Shown here piece after piece: positions 27,656 to 38,142 of a DNA stretch of 64,000 nucleotides. Below the pieces are notes generated by a model that searched no databases, was not told the origin of the DNA, and saw nothing but the letters and a program-made list of their open reading frames with translations. Both the position numbers and the translations under genes were made by a program. Position 1 is the stretch's first letter. Every line of letters begins with the position of its first letter. The DNA is taken from assembly GCA_001302245.1 (NCBI GenBank), contig LGYU01000008.1, positions 124,001-188,000 of the forward strand, in the 5' to 3' direction. The DNA comes from Chitinophagaceae bacterium PMP191F (GTDB lineage: Bacteria > Bacteroidota > Bacteroidia > Chitinophagales > Chitinophagaceae).

Positions 27656-30600
27656 ATGGCTAAAAAAAAGTACTGGCAGAGTTTTTCAGAGCTCAATAAC
27701 AGTGAAGCCCATCAACAACTGTCAAAAGATGAATTCCGTGAGGAGTTGCCGTTTGAAACTGTTGATAAGAAAGGATTAGCCAATGCCCCTGCATCCCGCA
27801 GAGACTTTCTGAAATACCTAGGTTTCAGCACTGCTGCAGCAATGGCTGCCGCCAGTTGCGAAACTCCCGTAAGAAAAGCTATCCCCTATGTAAATAAGCC
27901 ACAGAACCTGATTCCCGGAGTGGCCGATTATTACGCTACAACCTACGTAAGTGGTGGAGAAGCTATTTCCATCGTAGCCAAAGTAAGAGACGGACGTCCC
28001 ATCAAAATAGAAGGAAATACCCTGTCATCCATCTCCAAAGGTGGTACACTGGCAAGGGTACAGGCATCAGTACTGGATCTGTATGATACAGGTCGTCTGA
28101 AACACCCGCTGGCCAACAGCACTGCTGTTTCTTACGAAAGCCTGGACAAACAGGTTGCTGAAAGCCTGGCTGCTGCAGGCGGTTCTGTTGTAATACTTAC
28201 CAGTACCATTACTTCACCTACCACCAAACAGGTAATTGCTGAATTTTTAGCAAAATATCCCGGAAGCCGTCACGTACAGTTCGACGCTACTTCATACAGC
28301 GGTATGCTGCTGGCCAATGAAGTGAGTTACGGCAAAAAAGCCATTCCTTCCTATCACTTTGAAAATGCAAAAGTGATCGTAAGCCTTGGCGCCGATTTCC
28401 TGGGAACCTGGTTGAATCCCGTTGAATTTCAACATGGCTACACTGCCGGCAGAAAGATCAATGAGAAGAACCCCAGCATGAGCAAACACTACCAGTTTGA
28501 AAGCACGATGAGCATGACTGGTGCCAATGCTGATGAGCGCTTTGTACACCGCCCCTCTGAAGCCGGTGTAGTTGCTGCAGCCCTGCTGGCAGCAGTAAGC
28601 GGACAGGGTGTGAGTGGTGTAAGTGAAAAACTGGCCAAAGGAATTAAAAAAGCTGCTGAAGACCTGCTGGCCAACAAAGGCAAAGCAGTGGTAGTAAGCA
28701 ACAGCAATAATAAAGATGTACAGGTTATCGTAAATGCCATCAACGAAGCTGTTGGCGCTAACGGAACCACTATCAACTGGGCTGCTCCTGTGCTGTCTTA
28801 CCAGGGTATCGACAGCGATATGAACACACTGGTAGCTGATATGGAAGCCGGTAAGGTAGGGGCATTACTGGTATACGGTGTAAACCCTGTATACGAATAT
28901 GCCGAAGGCGACAAATTTGCCAAAGCACTGAAAGGTATCAAGCTTTCTGTTTCCTTTAACGACCGTGAAGATGAAACAACTGAGCTGTGCAAATTTGTAG
29001 CACCTGCACCGCACTTCCTTGAAAGCTGGGGTGATGCTGAACCCAAAGCTGGTTACTTCAGCATGATACAGCCTACTATCAACCCGCTGTTCCAGACAAG
29101 ACATTTCCAGGATTCCCTGCTGAAATGGGCTGGTAGCGCCACTACGTACGACGCTTATTTCAAAAACTACTGGACTGCTAAACTGGGCAGTGCCGATAAC
29201 TACAATAAAGCATTACAGGATGGAGTGGTAGAAGTAACTACCGGCATCAGCGGTGCTGCTTACAGCGGTGCCAGCGCAGTAGCAGCAGCTATCACAGCTG
29301 CCTCTGCCCTGAAGAAAAATGCAGAAACAGAACTGGTTGTATACCAGAAAGTTGGTTTGGGTGACGGTAAACAGGGTAACAACCCCTGGCTGCTGGAAAT
29401 GCCCGATCCTATCACAAGAGCTACCTGGGACAACTACGCGATCATTTCGCCCCAGCTGGCTAAAAAACTCTTCAACATCGACCTGGCCGACAGACAGAGT
29501 TCTGACCAGTACGAAGTATTCCCCAAAAAGCCGGTAATTGTACTGGAAAAAGGAAACCTTAAACTGGAACTGCCTGTACTGGTAGTGCCTGGTGTACAGG
29601 AAAACACTGTAGCGGTAGCCGTAGGTTACGGAAGAAGCAACAAGATTGGTCGTGCTGTAGTTGCCATTGACGGTAGCTCAGTAGGTAAAAACGCATATCC
29701 GTTGCTGTCATACAACGGCACAACTATCGACTGGGCAGGTGCTGCTGTAACTGTTACCCAAACAGATAAAAAGTACGAAATAGCGCAGACTCAAACGCAC
29801 GCCAAATACGAAGGTCGTCATGAGGTGGTGAAAGAACTGACGCTGGAAGAATATATCAAACATCCTGAAACAGTTCTGGAAGAACGTAAGAAAGAACTGG
29901 AGCCATGGGGTGGTTTGGACAATTACGAAAAAGATGGTACACTGTATCCTACTTACGACCGTCCCGGTATTAAATGGGGTATGAGCATTGACCTGAACAG
30001 TTGCTATGGTTGCGGAGCCTGTGTGGTAGCGTGTCATGCAGAGAACAATGTACCGGTAGTAGGTAAACGCGAAGTGCTGCGTTATCACGATATGCACTGG
30101 TTGCGTATTGACCGTTACTTCAGTGGCGATCCCAACGATCCGGAATCTATCCAGACCGTATTCCAACCGATGCTGTGTCAGCATTGCGACAATGCTCCCT
30201 GTGAGAACGTTTGTCCGGTGGCTGCAACCAACCACAGCAGCGAAGGTTTGAACCAGATGACCTATAACCGTTGTATCGGTACAAGATATTGTGCTAACAA
30301 CTGTCCGTTCAAAGTACGTCGCTTTAACTGGGCCGACTACACTGGTGCAGACAGCTTCCCGAACAACCAGCAACCACTGGTAGACGAGAAGGCGATGGAT
30401 GATGTAGTGCTGATGATGAACGACGACCTGACCAGGATGGTACTGAACCCCGATGTTACTGTACGTAGCCGTGGTGTAATTGAAAAATGTTCATTCTGCG
30501 TTCAGCGTTTACAGGAAGGCAAACTGAAAGCGAAGAAAGAAAACCGTGTACTGGAAGACAGCGATGCAAAAACTGCTTGTCAGCAGGCTTGCGCAGCAGA

Positions 30601-30823
30601 TGCTATCGTATTCGGTAATGCCAACAATCCTGAGAGCCTGATTAGCAAAACAAGAAAAGAGAACAAAAACCGTGTATTCTATGCCCTGGAGCAGATACAC
30701 GTAATGCCCAACATCAACTACCTGGCTAAAGTGCGTAACACCAGCATGATCAGCGAAGACGCCGGTAAAGAGAAAGAGGAAGGCCACAAAGTTGAAGCAG
30801 CGCACGCAGAAAAGCATGCGTAA
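27656..30823 (+). CDS. actB: Alternative complex III subunit ActB, molybdopterin-like/Fe-S protein
   Basis: This 1055-residue periplasmic subunit carries the iron-sulfur wire of the complex. The N-terminal RRDFLK motif (48-53) and following Ala-rich stretch form a Tat-type signal, ending in a lipobox-like Cys68. The large first domain resembles molybdopterin oxidoreductases but, as in the family, no cofactor site is expected. The C-terminal ferredoxin-like domain shows four Cys clusters: CYGCGACVVAC, CQHCDNAPCENVC, CIGTRYCANNC and CSFCVQRL with CQQAC. Its position after actA and before actC matches known ACIII operons. Confidence 0.95.
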   Translation: MAKKKYWQSFSELNNSEAHQQLSKDEFREELPFETVDKKGLANAPASRRDFLKYLGFSTAAAMAAASCETPVRKAIPYVNKPQNLIPGVADYYATTYVSGGEAISIVAKVRDGRPIKIEGNTLSSISKGGTLARVQASVLDLYDTGRLKHPLANSTAVSYESLDKQVAESLAAAGGSVVILTSTITSPTTKQVIAEFLAKYPGSRHVQFDATSYSGMLLANEVSYGKKAIPSYHFENAKVIVSLGADFLGTWLNPVEFQHGYTAGRKINEKNPSMSKHYQFESTMSMTGANADERFVHRPSEAGVVAAALLAAVSGQGVSGVSEKLAKGIKKAAEDLLANKGKAVVVSNSNNKDVQVIVNAINEAVGANGTTINWAAPVLSYQGIDSDMNTLVADMEAGKVGALLVYGVNPVYEYAEGDKFAKALKGIKLSVSFNDREDETTELCKFVAPAPHFLESWGDAEPKAGYFSMIQPTINPLFQTRHFQDSLLKWAGSATTYDAYFKNYWTAKLGSADNYNKALQDGVVEVTTGISGAAYSGASAVAAAITAASALKKNAETELVVYQKVGLGDGKQGNNPWLLEMPDPITRATWDNYAIISPQLAKKLFNIDLADRQSSDQYEVFPKKPVIVLEKGNLKLELPVLVVPGVQENTVAVAVGYGRSNKIGRAVVAIDGSSVGKNAYPLLSYNGTTIDWAGAAVTVTQTDKKYEIAQTQTHAKYEGRHEVVKELTLEEYIKHPETVLEERKKELEPWGGLDNYEKDGTLYPTYDRPGIKWGMSIDLNSCYGCGACVVACHAENNVPVVGKREVLRYHDMHWLRIDRYFSGDPNDPESIQTVFQPMLCQHCDNAPCENVCPVAATNHSSEGLNQMTYNRCIGTRYCANNCPFKVRRFNWADYTGADSFPNNQQPLVDEKAMDDVVLMMNDDLTRMVLNPDVTVRSRGVIEKCSFCVQRLQEGKLKAKKENRVLEDSDAKTACQQACAADAIVFGNANNPESLISKTRKENKNRVFYALEQIHVMPNINYLAKVRNTSMISEDAGKEKEEGHKVEAAHAEKHA

Positions 30824-30942
30824 GCAAATGGTGCAGATGATAGCATGTAGTGAAAGAATAAGCTGATTCACTACCCGATTGATAAGGATTGAAAATATTT
30901 TCAGCGAAAAGCCGAGGAGCTAATAGCTAAAAAGAGAAAAAC

Positions 30943-32394
30943 ATGTCATTATTAAAGTACGAATCGCAAGCAAGAGGTCCGCTGGTAGATGGTAGCAAGG
31001 ATTATCACCAGGTAACGGAAGATATCATCAGGCCTATTGAAGCCAAGCCAACAAGGTCCTGGTGGGTAGGATTCATCATATCTGTACTGTTACTCTTGTT
31101 TGGTGTTTACTCAATCTACAGGGACGTAACTTACGGTATCGGTCAGTGGAACCTTAATAAAACCATCGGATGGGGTTGGGATATTACCAACTTCGTATGG
31201 TGGGTAGGTATCGGTCACGCCGGAACCCTGATCTCTGCGATCCTGTTGCTGTTCCGCCAGGGATGGAGAACAGGTGTAAACCGTGCGGCAGAAGCGATGA
31301 CCATCTTTGCGGTAATGTGCGCAGGTCAGTTCCCGATCTGGCACATGGGTCGTGTGTGGATGGCATTCTTTGTACTGCCTTATCCCAATACCCGCGGTCC
31401 GCTGTGGGCAAACTTTAACTCACCACTGTTGTGGGACGTATTTGCGATCTCTACTTACTTCACCGTTTCTCTGTTGTTCTGGTACTCTGGTCTGTTACCT
31501 GACCTGGCGTCTGTACGCGACCGCGCTAAACTGAAATGGCGCAAACTGATGTATGGTCTGCTGTCTTTCGGCTGGACCGGTTCTACCAAACACTGGCAAC
31601 GTCATGAAAGTTTATCACTGGTACTGGCTGGTTTAAGTACGCCGCTGGTATTGTCCGTACACACTATCGTATCATTCGACTTCGCCACTTCAGTAATTCC
31701 GGGCTGGCATACCACCATCTTCCCTCCTTATTTCGTAGCGGGTGCCATCTTCTCAGGTTTTGCCATGGTGCAAACACTGTTGCTGATTACCCGTAAAGTA
31801 CTGAAGCTGGAAGATTATATTACACTGGAGCACATTGAGGTAATGAACAAGGTAATTGTACTGACCGGTTCTATAGTAGGTATTGCCTACATTACCGAAC
31901 TATTCATTTCCTGGTATGGTCAGAACCCTTATGAGGCGGCAGCCTTCAAAAACCGTTGGGATCTTACCACGCCGTATGCATGGAGCTACTGGCTGATGAT
32001 GAGCTGTAACGTAATTGCTCCCCAGTTCTTCTGGTTCAGCAAACTACGCAGAAATATCGTGTTCACTTTCTTTATGTCAGTTATTGTGAACGTGGGTATG
32101 TGGTTCGAACGTTTCGTGATCATCGTTACTTCACTGTACAGGGATTATATCCCCAGTAGCTGGAGTACTTATTATGCACCGTCTATCTGGGAGATCGGTT
32201 TCTATATGGGTACGTTCGGGTTGTTCTTCACCTGCTACTTCCTGTTCTCGAAATTCTTCCCGGTAATAGCACTGGCAGAGATCAAGCACATCCTGAAAAA
32301 ATCAGGGGAAAGCTATAAAGCAGATATGGGCAAGATCGAAGAAGAATCAGTGGAAGAGTTTTACCACGAAACCCATCACGACGATCATCATTAA
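30943..32394 (+). CDS. actC: Alternative complex III subunit ActC, NrfD/PsrC-like membrane protein
   Basis: This 483-residue integral membrane subunit has about ten helices and belongs to the NrfD/PsrC family. In the complex it holds the menaquinol-binding site next to the Fe-S clusters of ActB. Conserved features include GWGWDITNFVWWVGIGHAGTL in the second helix region and the late MWFERFVIIVTSL segment. Length and position agree with ActC of Flavobacterium. Confidence 0.95.
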   Translation: MSLLKYESQARGPLVDGSKDYHQVTEDIIRPIEAKPTRSWWVGFIISVLLLLFGVYSIYRDVTYGIGQWNLNKTIGWGWDITNFVWWVGIGHAGTLISAILLLFRQGWRTGVNRAAEAMTIFAVMCAGQFPIWHMGRVWMAFFVLPYPNTRGPLWANFNSPLLWDVFAISTYFTVSLLFWYSGLLPDLASVRDRAKLKWRKLMYGLLSFGWTGSTKHWQRHESLSLVLAGLSTPLVLSVHTIVSFDFATSVIPGWHTTIFPPYFVAGAIFSGFAMVQTLLLITRKVLKLEDYITLEHIEVMNKVIVLTGSIVGIAYITELFISWYGQNPYEAAAFKNRWDLTTPYAWSYWLMMSCNVIAPQFFWFSKLRRNIVFTFFMSVIVNVGMWFERFVIIVTSLYRDYIPSSWSTYYAPSIWEIGFYMGTFGLFFTCYFLFSKFFPVIALAEIKHILKKSGESYKADMGKIEEESVEEFYHETHHDDHH

Positions 32395-32452
32395 TCGTTA
32401 CAGGGTAATGTAATGACCAGTAATTGAAATCTGAAATTTTGAAAATCAGTAT

Positions 32453-33043
32453 ATGGCTGTAAAAAAATTTGTAGTAGGTTGTTTTGATAACGAGGAGCCC
32501 CTGTTCAGCGCAGTAAAAAAAGTGCGTAAAGCAGGCTACAAGATTCACGATATATACACCCCTTTCCCGGTGCATGGCCTCGACAAAGCAATGGGTCTGC
32601 GTGATACCAGCATCCACACTGCGGGATTCATTTACGGTATCACCGGTACTACCATCGCATTAAGTTCTATTACATGGATATTTACCAGCGACTGGCCTTT
32701 GAACATTGGCGGTAAACCGCACTTTGCATTGCCGGCCTGGATACCTATTACATTTGAGTTTACGGTATTGTGTGCCTGCGTAGGTATGGTATTAACATTC
32801 TGCTACCTGTGTCAATTAGCACCCTTTGTAAAAAAGCATCATTTCCACGCCCGTGCTACAGATGATTTGTTTGTAATGGTGATTGAGTGCACAGACAAAA
32901 CAAACGATGCCGAAGTGCAATCATTCCTGAAAAATGCCGGTGCCGTAGAAACCAACGTTCAGCATGCAGAAACCGGCTGGTGGCTGGGTCGTTATGACAA
33001 AGAAGACAAATTGTATTCAACAAACGAACCGGTTACAGCATAA
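32453..33043 (+). CDS. actD: Alternative complex III subunit ActD (DUF3341)
   Basis: This 196-residue subunit has an N-terminal cytoplasmic ferredoxin-like part and two membrane helices (about 60-80 and 95-122). A C-terminal cytoplasmic tail follows. The opening, KKFVVGCFDNEEPLFSAV, and the IYTPFPVHGLDKAMG segment are typical of DUF3341. It anchors against ActC and ActF; no cofactor is bound. Confidence 0.93.
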   Translation: MAVKKFVVGCFDNEEPLFSAVKKVRKAGYKIHDIYTPFPVHGLDKAMGLRDTSIHTAGFIYGITGTTIALSSITWIFTSDWPLNIGGKPHFALPAWIPITFEFTVLCACVGMVLTFCYLCQLAPFVKKHHFHARATDDLFVMVIECTDKTNDAEVQSFLKNAGAVETNVQHAETGWWLGRYDKEDKLYSTNEPVTA

Positions 33044-33112
33044 ATCGAATAGTTCATTCCAGTAAATGGCCGGAACTACCGGCGCCATTTAAACGACGAA
33101 TTTTTAATACAG

Positions 33113-33745
33113 ATGAAAAAAGTATCAATCATAACTGTTTTAGTGCTGGCAGTAGCAGTATGGAGTTGCAGTGATGTGAGAAGAAGTCCCGGACATGTTT
33201 ATATGCCCGATATGGCCTATAGCCGCGCTTATGAGTCCTATGCCCCGTATGATACACTGGACAAACAGGGTATCCATTACAACAGGCTGCCTGTTGCAGG
33301 AACTGTAAAAAGAGGCGAACTGCTGCCTTTTCCGCTGGCACAGGACAAACAGGGTGATACAACCAATTATGCTCTTTCCAGAACAATAAAAAATCCACTG
33401 CCTGCGCTGGATTCAGTGCAACGCGTGGAAGCCGAGCGCTTATACCTTGTTAACTGTGGTATTTGCCACGGTACTGCACTGGATGGCAATGGTCCGCTGA
33501 AGAAAAGACCCGATGGTTCCGAAGGCCCTTACGGAGCGCAACCAGCTAACCTGATAGGTAACCCTACCTATCTTAACATGCCAGAAGGACAAATGTTCTA
33601 TTCAGTAGCATATGGTAAAGGACAGATGGGAAGTTATGCTTCTCAGCTGAGCACCACCCAACGCTGGGAGATCATCCATTACATCAAAGCCAAACAGGCT
33701 GAAGCAAAAGGTGGAAGCAGCACCGATTCAACTGCTAAAAAATAA
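33113..33745 (+). CDS. actE: Alternative complex III subunit ActE, lipoprotein cytochrome c
   Basis: This 210-residue protein has a lipoprotein signal with Cys19 (VAVWSC). One c-haem motif, CGICH, occurs at residues 115-119 in a class I cytochrome c domain. A Met in the NMPEGQMFYSV segment is the likely sixth ligand. The protein is exposed on the periplasmic face and is the probable exit site for electrons to the oxidase. It fits the place of ActE in the operon. Confidence 0.94.
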   Translation: MKKVSIITVLVLAVAVWSCSDVRRSPGHVYMPDMAYSRAYESYAPYDTLDKQGIHYNRLPVAGTVKRGELLPFPLAQDKQGDTTNYALSRTIKNPLPALDSVQRVEAERLYLVNCGICHGTALDGNGPLKKRPDGSEGPYGAQPANLIGNPTYLNMPEGQMFYSVAYGKGQMGSYASQLSTTQRWEIIHYIKAKQAEAKGGSSTDSTAKK

Positions 33746-33781
33746 TCAAGACCCGATAACAGAACGAATAAATTGTTGATA

Positions 33782-35008
33782 ATGGCTATTAAAGAATTTT
33801 TTGACATCCCGAAGCGATACAAAACATGGTCCATAGCCCTGATGGCTGTGGGTGTATTATCAATAGTGATCGGGTTCGTAATGTATGGAACTGATGAGCA
33901 TCACAAAACAAGATTCTGGGCTACCATGCTGCACAACAGCATATTTTTTCTGCTTATCAGCAACGCCTCCATGTTCTTTATCTGTGCCACAACACTGGCA
34001 TTCGGTAGCTGGCAGCTTACTTTCAGAAGGGTAGCTGAGGCTATTTCAATAGCTGTTATTCCCCTCGGTATTATTGCGCTGGCAATAATGATCTATTGCG
34101 TGGTAGCCGATCCGCATATTTACCACTGGCTGCATCCTGATGGCGATAAGATCCTGGAAGGCAAATCTGGCTTCCTGAATGCTAAATTTTACATTATCTG
34201 GACCACTCTTACCATTGGTCTTTGGATTGTACTGGGTCGCAAAATGCGCCAACTGTCACGTGAGCTGGACAACAACCCGCTGCCCAGTGTAGAAGCACGT
34301 AAAAAATATATTTTCAAGAATACTGTATGGGCCGCTGTGTTCATTGTATGGTTTGCTTTAACCACCATGTCTACTATTCCCTGGTTCTGGTTAATGAGCA
34401 TTGACCCGCACTGGTATTCTACCATGTATAGCTGGTATACATTCGCCAGCAGCTGGGTATCCGGTATCTCCCTGATCGTACTGTTCACCGTATACCTGAA
34501 AAATAAAGGTTACCTGGAATATACCAACCAGGAACATCTGCATGACCTTGGTAAATTCATGTTCGCATTCTCTGTGTTCTGGACTTACCTGTGGTTCTCA
34601 CAGTACATGCTGATCTGGTATGCAAACATTCCTGAGGAAACCGTTTATTTCAATTCACGTATTACAACTGACCACCATGCTGGTGCTTATACCGGAATTT
34701 ACTGGTTTGCGTTTATCATTAACTTCCTGGCACCACTGTTAATACTGATGCGCCGTGGTTCAAAAAGAAATTATACCACCATTGCATTAATGGCAATTGT
34801 GATCATCTTTGGCCACTGGCTGGATTTTTACCAGATGATTTTCGCCAGCTTGTTTAAAGAGCATGTAGAACTGAACCTGTTTGACTTTGGTGTGGCTGCA
34901 GGATTTATCGGTGTGATTATGTGGACTGCCGGACAGGCGTTTGCGAAATATCCGTTACTGGCTAAAAACCATCCGTTTATTAAAGAAAGCGTTATCCACC
35001 ATACCTAA
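33782..35008 (+). CDS. actF: Alternative complex III subunit ActF, NrfD-like membrane protein
   Basis: This 408-residue, roughly ten-helix protein is the second NrfD-like subunit of the complex and a paralogue of ActC. I set the start at the ATG at 33782. The frame also has a TTG at 33773 but the ATG gives the conserved MAIKEFFDIP beginning. The segment EHLHDLGKFMFAFSVFWTYLWFSQ is conserved in ActF proteins. A 176-bp gap with a possible promoter follows before coxB. Confidence 0.94.
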   Translation: MAIKEFFDIPKRYKTWSIALMAVGVLSIVIGFVMYGTDEHHKTRFWATMLHNSIFFLLISNASMFFICATTLAFGSWQLTFRRVAEAISIAVIPLGIIALAIMIYCVVADPHIYHWLHPDGDKILEGKSGFLNAKFYIIWTTLTIGLWIVLGRKMRQLSRELDNNPLPSVEARKKYIFKNTVWAAVFIVWFALTTMSTIPWFWLMSIDPHWYSTMYSWYTFASSWVSGISLIVLFTVYLKNKGYLEYTNQEHLHDLGKFMFAFSVFWTYLWFSQYMLIWYANIPEETVYFNSRITTDHHAGAYTGIYWFAFIINFLAPLLILMRRGSKRNYTTIALMAIVIIFGHWLDFYQMIFASLFKEHVELNLFDFGVAAGFIGVIMWTAGQAFAKYPLLAKNHPFIKESVIHHT

Positions 35009-35106
35009 CAGCAGGTTTATAGTGGATTGAACAATAAATCTTTGAATTTATATAACTAATTGTTTTTAAGGCAGAAAAAAACAATATGTACAATTTTCAG
35101 TGTTAT

Positions 35107-35122
35107 GCAGGAACTTTGTTCC
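35107..35122 (+). promoter_or_regulatory. Possible promoter/operator before coxB
   Basis: GAACTTTG (35111-35118) is one mismatch from TAnnTTTG. It lies inside the small palindrome GGAAC-TTT-GTTCC (35110-35122). It could give the oxidase genes their own control within the cluster. Confidence 0.25.
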
Positions 35123-35184
35123 CGTTATAAACAAAACAGGTTGTACAGATCCAGTTTCGCCGGAATAAAATTTATTGATTAATC

Positions 35185-36267
35185 ATGACAACAACCGGAT
35201 TATTTCTCTTGGCCATTCTTGCGCTCGGGTTTCTGATTACTTTTCAGATTGCCAAAGCGAGCGAGTATGTATCTGTGCTGAAGGGAGAAAAGAAAGCCTT
35301 TGAGCAAAACAATAAGGTGAATGCCTTTTTGATGGTAGTGTTCCTGGTGCTTGGCTTAATAGGTGTGTGGTGGTGTAACAGCCTGCTGGTAGGTAAAACC
35401 CTGCTGGTGCAGCCTTCAGCCTCCGAGCATGGTAAAAACATTGATACCATGTTGTACATTACGGTAATCATAACAGGCATTGTGTTCGTGATTACACAGA
35501 TCCTGTTGTTTGTATTTGCCTATAAATACCAGCATAGCGAGAAACGCACTGCCTATTTCTATCCCCACAATAACAAACTGGAAATGTTATGGACCACAGT
35601 TCCTGCCATCACCCTGTGTATCCTGGTAGGTTTTGGTTTGTACTACTGGTTTAAAATTACCGGTGAAGCTCCGGAAAACGCTATGCAGGTAGAAATAACC
35701 GGCAAACAGTTTGGCTGGATCTATCGCTATCCCGGTGGTGACAATGTTTTTGGAAAAAAATACTATAAAAATATCAACGAAGACGAAGGTAATCAGCTGG
35801 GTCTTATTTTCGACGACAAAGCTTCACACGATGATATCGTAACCAACGAAGCACTTTACATTGTAAAAGGTGTTCCTGTAAAATTGATCATCAATTCCCG
35901 TGACGTAATTCACGACGTAGGCCTGGTTCATTTCCGTCTGAAAACAGATGCTGTACCCGGTACACCCACTACCATGTGGTTCACTCCCCAGTACACTACT
36001 GAGGAAATGAAAAAGATCACCGGCAATCCCAAATTTGAATATGAGATCTCCTGCGACCAGATGTGTGGCAACGGTCACTATTCAATGAAAGGCCTGTTGA
36101 AGGTAGTAACACAGGAAGAGTTCCTGATGTGGAAAGCAAAGCAGAAATCAAACTATGTACAGGTATTTCCTGACAAAGACCCTGCAAACCAGAAGGCTGA
36201 CAGCACCAAAGCTGGTACCACTGCTGCAGCAACTGCCCACACCACACTGGCCAGTGTAAAACCTTAA
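35185..36267 (+). CDS. coxB: Cytochrome c oxidase subunit II
   Basis: This 360-residue subunit receives electrons at the CuA centre. Four hydrophobic helices precede the cupredoxin domain: about 4-24, 46-66, 88-112 and 134-157. The first two are an extension typical of Bacteroidota and absent from model subunit II. CuA ligands are all present: His243 in VIHDV, Cys290 and Cys294 in CDQMC, His298 and Met301. There is no fused cytochrome c domain, so electrons must come from ActE, ActA or a soluble carrier. The Lys/Ala/Thr-rich tail is low in complexity. Confidence 0.96.
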   Translation: MTTTGLFLLAILALGFLITFQIAKASEYVSVLKGEKKAFEQNNKVNAFLMVVFLVLGLIGVWWCNSLLVGKTLLVQPSASEHGKNIDTMLYITVIITGIVFVITQILLFVFAYKYQHSEKRTAYFYPHNNKLEMLWTTVPAITLCILVGFGLYYWFKITGEAPENAMQVEITGKQFGWIYRYPGGDNVFGKKYYKNINEDEGNQLGLIFDDKASHDDIVTNEALYIVKGVPVKLIINSRDVIHDVGLVHFRLKTDAVPGTPTTMWFTPQYTTEEMKKITGNPKFEYEISCDQMCGNGHYSMKGLLKVVTQEEFLMWKAKQKSNYVQVFPDKDPANQKADSTKAGTTAAATAHTTLASVKP

Positions 36268-36318
36268 TCCGAAAGCAGAAAACTGAATATAATTTCGACC
36301 ATCTCAAATAACTAGATC

Positions 36319-38142
36319 ATGAGCCACGACGCAGCTTTGCACGGACACCCGGAAGTAGTAACCACTCATGAAGTGCACCATGACGAACATCATGTGCATC
36401 ATCATAAAGAAACCTTTATTACTAAATACGTATTCAGCCAGGATCACAAAACGATCGCCAAGCAGTTCCTGATCACAGGGATGGTGTGGGCTATCCTGGG
36501 TGGCCTGATGTCTGTATTGTTCCGTTTGCAACTTGGCTATCCGGACCAGTCATTCCCCTGGCTGGAACAAATCCTGGGACGCTGGGCAAAAGGTGGAAAA
36601 ATCAATGCTGAGCATTATTATGCCCTGGTTACCATGCACGGCACCGTACTGGTGTTCTTCGTATTGACCGGCGGTTTGAGTGGAACCTTTGCGAACCTGC
36701 TTATTCCTCTGCAGGTAGGTGCACGCGATATGGCTTCTCCGCTGATGAACATGCTGAGCTACTGGTTCTTCTTCGGTGGCAGCATCGTAATGATCTCTTC
36801 TTTCTTTCTGCAAACAGGTCCTTTCAGTGGTGGCTGGACTGCTTATCCTCCGTTGAGTGCCCTGGGTGATGCATCACCTGGTTCTAAAACCGGTATGGAT
36901 CTGTGGATGACCTCTATGGCAATGTTCGTAGTATCACAGCTGCTTGCTGGTCTTAACTATATTTCTACTGTACTGAACATGCGTACCAAAGGTATGAGCA
37001 TGACAAAACTGCCGCTTACTATCTGGGCCTTGTTCTTTACAGCTGTACTGGGCGTATTGTCTTTCCCTGTACTGTTCTCTGGCTTCATCCTGCTGTTCTT
37101 CGACCGTCATGCAGGTACCAGCTTCTATCTGTCAGACATTTACCTGGCTACAACCAAACAGGCGCTTCCCAATGAAGGTGGTAATGCCATCCTGTACCAG
37201 CACTTGTTCTGGTTCCTGGGTCACCCTGAGGTGTATATCATCTTATTGCCAGCCATGGGTATGTCATCTGAGATACTTTCTGTAAACGCACGTAAACCAA
37301 TCTTTGGTTACATGGCGATGGTGGCATCTATGTTTGCTATTACTATCCTGGCCTTCCTGGTATGGGCGCACCACATGTTCGTAACTGGTCTTAACCCCTT
37401 CCTGGGTTCAGTATTTGTGTTGCTGACGCTACTGATCGCTGTACCGTCTGCCATCAAGGTATTCAACTGGTTAACAACTCTGTGGAAAGGTAATATCCGT
37501 TTCACACCCGGTATGATGTTCGCAATTGGTTTTGTAAGCCTGTTCATCTCCGGTGGTTTAACAGGTATCTTCCTGGGTAACTCAACCCTTGACCTGCACC
37601 TACATGACTCATACTTTGTAATTGCGCACTTTCATATAGTAATGGGTGTGGCATCATTCTTCGGAATGTTTGCCGGAATCTACCACTGGTTCCCCAAAAT
37701 GTATGGCCGTTATATGAACAACACCATGGCGTATATCCACTTCTGGGTTACCCTGATCGGTGCATACCTCATTTTCTGGCCCATGCACTACGAAGGATTG
37801 GCTGGTATGCCCCGCCGTTATATGGACTACAGCAACTGGGAGTCATTCAAACAGTTTGCTGAGTTGAACAAATTCATCTCTACAGTGGCTATGATCGTAT
37901 TTGCTGTACAGCTGATGTTCATCTTCAATTTCTTCTACTCTATCTTCAAAGGAAGAAAAGTAAGAACACAGAATCCATGGGGCGCTACAACACTGGAGTG
38001 GACCACGCCAATCAATCCCGGACACGGTAACTGGCCTGGTGAAATTCCTGAAGTTCACCGCTGGGCTTATGACTACAGTAAAGACGGACGTGATTTCATT
38101 CCGCAAACTGAGCCTATCAGTGCAAATGAAAGCAAGCATTAA
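36319..38142 (+). CDS. coxA: Cytochrome c oxidase subunit I
   Basis: This 607-residue catalytic subunit reduces oxygen to water and pumps protons. Twelve or more helices are visible. GHPEVY holds the proton-channel Glu and CuB-linked His/Tyr of A1-type oxidases, WAHHMF holds two CuB histidines, and HDSYFVIAHFHIV holds the haem a and a3 ligands. A His-rich N-terminus (residues 9-31, many HH pairs) is unusual. It may bind metal, or simply be a soluble extension. It follows coxB by 51 bp. Confidence 0.97.
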   Translation: MSHDAALHGHPEVVTTHEVHHDEHHVHHHKETFITKYVFSQDHKTIAKQFLITGMVWAILGGLMSVLFRLQLGYPDQSFPWLEQILGRWAKGGKINAEHYYALVTMHGTVLVFFVLTGGLSGTFANLLIPLQVGARDMASPLMNMLSYWFFFGGSIVMISSFFLQTGPFSGGWTAYPPLSALGDASPGSKTGMDLWMTSMAMFVVSQLLAGLNYISTVLNMRTKGMSMTKLPLTIWALFFTAVLGVLSFPVLFSGFILLFFDRHAGTSFYLSDIYLATTKQALPNEGGNAILYQHLFWFLGHPEVYIILLPAMGMSSEILSVNARKPIFGYMAMVASMFAITILAFLVWAHHMFVTGLNPFLGSVFVLLTLLIAVPSAIKVFNWLTTLWKGNIRFTPGMMFAIGFVSLFISGGLTGIFLGNSTLDLHLHDSYFVIAHFHIVMGVASFFGMFAGIYHWFPKMYGRYMNNTMAYIHFWVTLIGAYLIFWPMHYEGLAGMPRRYMDYSNWESFKQFAELNKFISTVAMIVFAVQLMFIFNFFYSIFKGRKVRTQNPWGATTLEWTTPINPGHGNWPGEIPEVHRWAYDYSKDGRDFIPQTEPISANESKH

